Part shown: piece after piece, positions 4,874-9,181 of the stretch
How the letters are laid out: each line of letters begins with the position of its first letter
Numbering within the stretch: the first letter of the stretch is position 1
Source of the DNA: Thermoplasmata archaeon
GTDB taxonomy: Archaea > Thermoplasmatota > E2 > UBA9212
Reading direction: 5' to 3'
Length of the DNA: 9,181 bases
Assembly: GCA_013329495.1 (NCBI GenBank)
Contig: DUKC01000156.1
Coordinates: 1 to 9,181 of the forward strand
The notes under the pieces: generated by a model
What the model was told of the DNA's origin: nothing
Database searches by the model: none
What the model saw: only the letters and a program-made list of their open reading frames with translations
Made by a program: the position numbers and the translations under genes

Positions 4874-6192
4874 AAGTAATGGTTATTGGCCACGGAGCTA
4901 GAGAGCACGTCATGTGCGAGGCGGTTACAAAGAGCGCAGAGCTGTATACCGTTATGAAGAGCCTGAATCCCGGCATCGTCCAATTGAGTAAAGAGTACAG
5001 TTTAATGAACGAATCTGAAGGGAAAGAGATAGCCAGATGGGCAAAATCAAAAGGAATAGACCTGGCCCTGATAGGCCCTGAGGGGCCGGAGGCGGATGGC
5101 GTTGGAGATGAACTGGAAGCTGGGGGAATAAAAGTGGCAAGTCCAACCCAAGAGGCGGCCAAAATTGAAACTTCAAAGGAGTTTATGAGGGAATTGTTAG
5201 ACCATCACAACATCAATGCCAACCCAAAATTTGGTGTTTTCGAGTCAGAAAACGAGGCCAAACGATTCGTCAAGGAGCTGAATTGCCGAGTAGCGATCAA
5301 GCCGATCGGCCTGACAGGCGGCAAAGGCGTTAGTGTCTATCCTGAACACTTTGATTCAGTTGGCGGTGCAATGGAAAGGGTCAGCGAAATCATAAACGAA
5401 AAGGTTGGAGGGTATTCTAAAGTTCTGATTGAGGAGAAAATGGAAGGGGAGGAGTTTACCTTGCAGGCCTTTTGCGACGGTAAAAGTTTGTTACCCACCC
5501 CCCCAGTTCAGGACCACAAAAGATTATTGGAAGGCGACTGTGGCGTAAACACAGGAGGGATGGGCTCTTATTCTCAGGCAGACGGATTGCTCCCATTTTT
5601 AAATAGGGCGGAGCGAGAGAAGAGTGTAGAAATATTGCAACAGGTAGTTGATGGGTTGAGCAAAGAAGGAATAAGATACAAAGGGGCTATCTACGGGCAG
5701 TTTATGCTGACCGCAGAAGGACCAAAGGTTACCGAAATAAATGCAAGGTGGGGAGATCCTGAGAGCATGAACGTTTTGCCTTTGCTTAAGTCTGATTTTG
5801 TTGAACTATGCTTTGGAATTGTGGAAGGAAGGCTGAGTCAGAAAAAGGCTGAATTTGAGCCCATGGCTACGGTATGCAAGTATCTCGTTCCTCAGGGATA
5901 CGGAATAAAACCTCAAGCAAATGAAGAAATAACAGTTGAAGAAGATAAAGTTAAGGCGGAGGGAGCAAGGCTTTACTACGCAGCCGTAAATCGAAAGAAT
6001 GGGAAGATTTTCACAACCTCTTCTCGTTCTTTGGCTGTCCTGGGACTTGCAAAGGGAATCGAAGAGGCTGAAGAAATAGCGGAAAGAGGAAGCAAATGGG
6101 TAAAGGGAAAACTGTTCATGAGGCATGATATAGGAAAGAGAGGACTGATCGAGAAAAGAATCAATCATATGCTGGCTTTAAGGAAAAAATGA
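4870..6192 (+). CDS. purD: Phosphoribosylamine-glycine ligase (GAR synthetase)
   Basis: The 440-residue ATP-grasp enzyme joins glycine to 5-phosphoribosylamine with ATP, the second step of purine synthesis. In order: GHGAREH (7-13), the N-domain phosphate-binding loop; LALIGPEGPEADGV; SPTQEAAKIETSKEF leading into the ATP-grasp domain; VAIKPIGLTGGKGVSV (the ATP-binding lysine and glycine loop); EEKMEGEEFTLQ; PPVQDHKR; VNTGGMGSYS; and EINARWGDPESMNVLP with the metal-binding Glu and Asn. GQFML followed by INARWGDPESMNVLP is closer to archaeal PurD than to the bacterial FNCRFGDPE form. Length matches the family. It is translationally coupled on both sides by ATGA overlaps, so it should be made in step with PyrE and the GPN protein. 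The next purine enzymes are not in the window. Confidence 0.95.
   Translation: MKVMVIGHGAREHVMCEAVTKSAELYTVMKSLNPGIVQLSKEYSLMNESEGKEIARWAKSKGIDLALIGPEGPEADGVGDELEAGGIKVASPTQEAAKIETSKEFMRELLDHHNINANPKFGVFESENEAKRFVKELNCRVAIKPIGLTGGKGVSVYPEHFDSVGGAMERVSEIINEKVGGYSKVLIEEKMEGEEFTLQAFCDGKSLLPTPPVQDHKRLLEGDCGVNTGGMGSYSQADGLLPFLNRAEREKSVEILQQVVDGLSKEGIRYKGAIYGQFMLTAEGPKVTEINARWGDPESMNVLPLLKSDFVELCFGIVEGRLSQKKAEFEPMATVCKYLVPQGYGIKPQANEEITVEEDKVKAEGARLYYAAVNRKNGKIFTTSSRSLAVLGLAKGIEEAEEIAERGSKWVKGKLFMRHDIGKRGLIEKRINHMLALRKK
6180..6192 (+). promoter_or_regulatory. Ribosome binding site and ATGA coupling at purD-GPN
   Basis: AAGGA (6180-6184) lies five bases from the ATG at 6189, which overlaps the purD TGA. 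The junction is nearly the same string as at pyrE-purD (AAGG, a short A run, ATGA), although the proteins end differently (KEK and RKK). Confidence 0.5.
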
Positions 6193-6962
6193 ATCAACCC
6201 CTCTTTATTTATTTTGTTGGAACTGCGGGGTCTGGCAAATCTAGCCTGACTCAGGCATTTAAGTTGTGGATGGACAGGCACGGATTCGACGCCGTCACTA
6301 TGAATCTGGATCCAGGGGCAGAGAGTCTTCCATATGGCCCCGACGTGGACATAAGAGACTGGATTTCTCTTCGCCAGGTGATGGACAGATACAGTTTAGG
6401 TCCAAACGGAGCCCAGATTATTTCTGCTGATCTGCTCGCGACGAAAGCACCTGAAATAAAAGAAGTTGTTGATGAATTCAAAGCGGATTATTTTCTGGTT
6501 GACACCCCCGGACAGATAGAACTTTTTGTTTTTAGAGACTGCGGTAAGTACATCATTGATTATTTAAGCAAAGGCAGGGCCTTGATAGCGTTTTTGATCG
6601 ACTCTTTTCTAGCTAAAAACCCTTCCGGATTGGTTTCACAGCTGTTGTTGGCTGTGACTTCTTTGTTCAGATTGGAGGCTCCAATGAGTTCTCTGCTTTC
6701 TAAGTCTGACATTCTGAAAGATGCCGAAAGAAGGCAGATCCTGAGTTGGTGCGAAGACCCTGACAAACTTTACGGTTCAATAACATCCAGCATGCCTACC
6801 GCGTACAAACAGCTGTCTGTCAATCTCTTGCAGGTGTTAGCCGAGCTAGGTGCCGAATTGAAGCCAAGCTGCATCTCAAGCGAGAACCTTGGTGGAATGG
6901 AAGATCTCTACACTCAGATTCAGGAAACTTTTATGGGGGGAGAGGACTTATCCAAGGATTAG
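6189..6962 (+). CDS. GPN-loop GTPase
   Basis: The protein is 257 residues, normal for archaeal GPN proteins. Walker A is GTAGSGKSSLT (11-21), followed by MNLDPGAE (38-45) and VDIRDWISL (53-61). The diagnostic GPN insertion is at G71-P72-N73 (SLGPNGA), and the G3 motif DTPGQIELF is at 105-113. The guanine-specificity motif reads SKSD (171-174) where NKxD or TKxD is usual. GPN GTPases are homodimers with the GPN loop reaching into the partner's active site. Their eukaryotic relatives (Gpn1-3/Npa3) serve RNA polymerase II assembly and import; the archaeal role is not settled. It is the last gene of the pyrE-purD operon, overlapping the purD stop. The C-terminal ENLGGMEDLYTQIQ fits the end of the family. 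It ends 40 bp before the convergent membrane-protein gene. Confidence 0.93.
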   Translation: MNQPLFIYFVGTAGSGKSSLTQAFKLWMDRHGFDAVTMNLDPGAESLPYGPDVDIRDWISLRQVMDRYSLGPNGAQIISADLLATKAPEIKEVVDEFKADYFLVDTPGQIELFVFRDCGKYIIDYLSKGRALIAFLIDSFLAKNPSGLVSQLLLAVTSLFRLEAPMSSLLSKSDILKDAERRQILSWCEDPDKLYGSITSSMPTAYKQLSVNLLQVLAELGAELKPSCISSENLGGMEDLYTQIQETFMGGEDLSKD

Positions 6963-7002
6963 TTTGCCTCTTGTTGTACGCCAAAACTATTCCTCACTCT
7001 TA

Positions 7003-8220
7003 TTATTTTACGAATTTCTTATCTGGCATATACTTTAGGTATAGTGTTCCTGGAATTGCTATTATCATACCTGCTACAAAATCATAAAGAAAATCAATCA
7101 TTAAATCATGATTTGTTGGATTGGTGAAGCCAAAATAATTTAGATACACAAATTCCCCTATTTTTAAAGCAGCTCCCGCAGCTAAAACAAACATTATGAT
7201 AAAAAAAGGAATTACATCAGGATTTATTTTTATGGAAGAGCTGTACCTGTCTAGAACAACTACTCCGATCAGTCCGAAAGTTGCTACCATCCCCGAAGAA
7301 ACAAAGCGCGTTATGCTTTCCAATTGAAGTGCAGAAGTTATTATACCTGCTGAGAGATGGAGCCCAAGGAATAAAAAGAACATGAGACTCAATTCCCCCG
7401 GAAGAAATATGAAATGTTTCTTTATAACCATCGGAGAAAAACTGAATAGGACCGATGCTAATGCTAGGCTCCCCCACACGTAATCTCTCTTAATAAAGAA
7501 GTATACCCCAGCAATAAGTATAAAAGCGGGGACAAGTCTAGAAAAGAGGGATTGCCAATCGGTTTTTTTTGTTTTCCCTCCCTCTGAACCTTCTTTTTGT
7601 AGCAAATGCCCTACATTGAGCTTTTCAATTAGCTCTCTGGTTTTTTCGATGGGAAAACCAATGTAAGCAGTTCCAACTATGGCTATGAATGCCCCCCCAA
7701 TCAAATCAACTATAAGGTCACTTATTGTATCCAAATATCCTACTTGCTGAGTCCCCTTTGTCAGAAAATCATGGGCAAATTCTCCCAATTCCCAAAACAC
7801 TCCGCATGCGAGGGTAAAAAAGACTGTGAGGAATGCAATTGAGAGCCTATTGAGCTTTATGGATGCAACATATCTGTCCAAAATCATTACAATTGTAAAG
7901 CTGAGGAGAGCTATTAAGATGGAGGAGGTAAAGTGAGTTATCACATCCCATCCCGGCAAACGATAAAAATTCAACACGAATCCCATTAGATGCAAAAGCA
8001 ATGTTAAAACTATGAGAAAGATCAGCTCCCAAGGAAGCACAATCTTGAGCTCTCTAGTGAGCAGCATCGGCAATAAGGTAAGGAAAAAACCGAATAAACA
8101 GGAGGCACCCTCGACGAACTCCCCCTTGTAAAAGGAATAGATAGCTAGCAAAATCAAGCAAAATTGCATTATTCTTGAAAGCTTGTAGCTTAGCTTCGCT
8201 TGCTCCGATTTTTCCTTCAT
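7003..8220 (-). CDS. Membrane protein with two tandem YjdF/DUF2238-like repeats
   Basis: The 405-residue protein has about 12 hydrophobic segments and two homologous halves, roughly residues 15-188 and 227-395, joined by a polar linker (about 190-226). Matching blocks are MILDRYVASIKLN (112-124) with VVLDRYSSSIKIN (321-333), GVFWELGEF with AALKIGEF, DTISDLIVDLIGG with DLMIDFLYDFVAG, and AIVGTAYI with AIPGTLYL. The first half has the polar signature of YjdF/DUF2238 proteins: WDxxxHF (W91, D92, H96), WELGEF (E144, E147) and DxxxDxxxD (164, 168, 172). The second half keeps E356 and all three aspartates (372, 376, 380) but has R305 for H96, L352 for W143 and K353 for E144. No function is established for the family that I can rely on. 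The gene is alone on this strand and shares its promoter with argF. A start at 8220 agrees with the TATA spacing. Confidence 0.8.
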   Translation of the reverse strand: MKEKSEQAKLSYKLSRIMQFCLILLAIYSFYKGEFVEGASCLFGFFLTLLPMLLTRELKIVLPWELIFLIVLTLLLHLMGFVLNFYRLPGWDVITHFTSSILIALLSFTIVMILDRYVASIKLNRLSIAFLTVFFTLACGVFWELGEFAHDFLTKGTQQVGYLDTISDLIVDLIGGAFIAIVGTAYIGFPIEKTRELIEKLNVGHLLQKEGSEGGKTKKTDWQSLFSRLVPAFILIAGVYFFIKRDYVWGSLALASVLFSFSPMVIKKHFIFLPGELSLMFFLFLGLHLSAGIITSALQLESITRFVSSGMVATFGLIGVVVLDRYSSSIKINPDVIPFFIIMFVLAAGAALKIGEFVYLNYFGFTNPTNHDLMIDFLYDFVAGMIIAIPGTLYLKYMPDKKFVK

Positions 8221-8240
8221 ATTCAGAAAATTGAGAATCC

Positions 8241-8250
8241 TTTTAAATAC
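8241..8250. promoter_or_regulatory. Shared bidirectional TATA box, membrane-protein gene and argF
   Basis: The plus strand reads TTTTAAATA (8241-8249) and the minus strand GTATTTAAAA. The TTTAAA core is centred 24-25 bp from the A of the ATG at 8220 (minus) and 25-26 bp from the A of the ATG at 8270 (plus). It is the only TATA-like sequence in the 49-bp spacer at the right distance for either gene. The minus direction has the better BRE-like bases (GAAAGG). Confidence 0.6.
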
Positions 8251-8269
8251 CTTTCATTATTAACAAACC

Positions 8270-9181
8270 ATGAAGCGAGATCTTATCTCTATCTTGGACC
8301 TTAGAGGCAAATTCAATGAGTTGCTCGAACTAGCAACAGAGTTAAAAACAAAGTTAAAGAAAAAAGGATTCTGTTATCTCGAAGGCAAGCAACTTGCGAT
8401 GATATTTGAGAAACCAAGCACCCGCACAAGAATATCTTTTGAGGTCGGAATGAACAAATTGGGTGGGGATGCTTTGTATTTAAGCTCAAGGGACATACAA
8501 CTGGGAAGAGGTGAAACAATAGAAGACACGGCAAAAGTGCTTTCCAGATACGCGGATGCTATCCTCTACAGATCATTCAGCCACAAAAAGATGTTGGAAT
8601 TATCCAAACACGCTTCCATACCGGTCATCAACGGTCTCGATGATGAAGAGCATCCCTGTCAGATCATGGCTGATTTGTTAACGATAAAAGAACACAAATC
8701 CAAGTTTGATGGTTTGAAGTTGGCTTATCTTGGGGACGGCAACAACGTCTGTCAGTCCCTAATGCTTGGCTGCCCACTGGTCGGCATGAACTTTTCTATG
8801 GCATGCCCTCAAGGGTATGAGCCAAAATCAAAATATCTCTCTCTTGCTGAATCGCTTTCAAAGCAGAGGCAGGTTGGGTTCTCTCTTTATACTGATCCCT
8901 TCGATGCTGTTAAAAATTCGGATGTAGTATACACAGATGTCTGGGTATCGATGGGGGAAGAAGAGGAAAAAGAGAGAAAACTCAGGGATTTTAAAAGTTA
9001 TGAGGTCAATGAAAAGATAATGAAAGCCGCCAAATCTGATGCCATATTTATGCATTGTTTGCCCGCTCATTATGGTCTGGAAGTATCAAAATCAGTAGCT
9101 CATGGAAAACAATCTGTAATATTCGATCAGGCTGAAAACAGACTCTGGGCCCAGATGGCTATACTGCTATACCTATTCGGT
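8270..9181 (+). CDS. argF: Ornithine carbamoyltransferase (right edge cuts the end)
   Basis: The frame is open for 304 codons from the ATG at 8270 to the last base. Typical enzymes have about 305-315 residues, so only the last few are missing. The enzyme makes citrulline from carbamoyl phosphate and ornithine in arginine synthesis. Carbamoyl phosphate motifs are EKPSTRTRISFE (47-58, with STRTR at 50-54) and HPCQIMADLLTI (128-139). Ornithine-specific motifs are DVWVSMGEE (223-231, the SMG loop) and MHCLPAHYG (261-269, with the HCLP cysteine C263). DQAENRLWAQMAIL (286-299) is the usual C-terminal block. The SMG and HCLP motifs separate it from aspartate carbamoyltransferase. In GDGNNVCQSLM the usual AHSLM is CQSLM, a minor change outside the active residues. 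The TATA box centred about 25 bp before the ATG predicts leaderless translation. It shares that box with the divergent membrane-protein gene. Confidence 0.96.
   Translation, partial: MKRDLISILDLRGKFNELLELATELKTKLKKKGFCYLEGKQLAMIFEKPSTRTRISFEVGMNKLGGDALYLSSRDIQLGRGETIEDTAKVLSRYADAILYRSFSHKKMLELSKHASIPVINGLDDEEHPCQIMADLLTIKEHKSKFDGLKLAYLGDGNNVCQSLMLGCPLVGMNFSMACPQGYEPKSKYLSLAESLSKQRQVGFSLYTDPFDAVKNSDVVYTDVWVSMGEEEEKERKLRDFKSYEVNEKIMKAAKSDAIFMHCLPAHYGLEVSKSVAHGKQSVIFDQAENRLWAQMAILLYLFG

Noticed and set aside
4600..5176. Minus-strand open frames opposite pyrE and purD (4600-4983, 4851-5162, 4952-5176)
   Set aside because: Shadow frames opposite two well-recognised enzymes; low-complexity Ser/Pro-rich products with no family features.
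5490..5510. C-homopolymer run in purD, with similar runs at about 1800 and 7692, as possible frameshift sites
   Set aside because: The reading frame and family motifs continue normally across all of them (in purD the LLPTPPVQDHKR block is intact), so there is no sign of a frameshift or assembly error.
6963..7002. Hairpin terminator between the GPN and membrane-protein genes
   Set aside because: The 40-bp spacer has T-rich stretches (about 6998-7010) that could end transcription in archaea, but no clear stem and no long T run, so it was not annotated.
8313..9070. Minus-strand open frames opposite argF (8313-8534, 8858-9070)
   Set aside because: They are antisense to a complete run of ornithine carbamoyltransferase motifs and show no independent coding signal.
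1..9181. CRISPR arrays, tRNA/rRNA genes, insertion sequences, phage or defence genes
   Set aside because: No regularly spaced repeats, cloverleaf-like blocks, terminal inverted repeats or transposase/integrase motifs were seen. The genes are mostly metabolic.

Overview
The window looks like chromosomal DNA from an archaeon, probably of euryarchaeal type. Most lead genes have a TTTAAATA-like TATA box about 25-30 bp before the ATG, with no room for a Shine-Dalgarno leader. Gene content also fits: an ADP-forming acyl-CoA synthetase alpha subunit, a zinc-ribbon orotate phosphoribosyltransferase, a PurD with archaeal-type motifs and a GPN-loop GTPase. I cannot assign a genus from sequence alone.

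Layout, left to right. Positions 1-350 (minus) hold the N-terminal part of a PAS-domain protein that runs off the left edge. A 154-bp divergent promoter region follows, then a CaiB/BaiF (family III) CoA-transferase-type gene on plus (505-1629). This converges on the ADP-forming acyl-CoA synthetase alpha subunit on minus (1687-3027). A second divergent promoter region (3028-3145) leads to an exported zinc-dependent phospholipase C / S1-P1 nuclease-type enzyme (3146-4129). Next is a tightly overlapped operon on plus: zinc-ribbon-PyrE (4181-4873), PurD (4870-6192) and a GPN-loop GTPase (6189-6962). It converges on a 405-residue membrane protein on minus (7003-8220), built from two tandem YjdF/DUF2238-like repeats. 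A 49-bp divergent spacer separates that gene from ornithine carbamoyltransferase ArgF on plus (8270 to the right edge), which is cut probably only a few residues before its stop.

Functionally, pyrE and purD serve de novo pyrimidine and purine nucleotide synthesis, and argF uses carbamoyl phosphate, which pyrimidine synthesis also needs. The CoA-transferase-like enzyme and the acyl-CoA synthetase alpha subunit both handle acyl-CoA thioesters and might share a pathway, but they are convergent, not co-transcribed. The PAS protein, the exported hydrolase and the membrane protein have no visible pathway link to their neighbours.

There is no tRNA, rRNA, CRISPR array, transposase or phage gene visible, and no gene-free stretch over 300 bp. 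The window is mostly ordinary housekeeping. The more unusual points are a single near-palindromic TATA box serving two divergent leaderless genes (8241-8250), the zinc-ribbon-OPRT fusion with a changed catalytic-loop lysine, the degenerate second half of the duplicated membrane protein, the export signal that would expose an N-terminal zinc-ligand tryptophan in the phospholipase-like protein, and inverted repeats of identical 7-6-7 geometry at the promoters of the two acyl-CoA genes.
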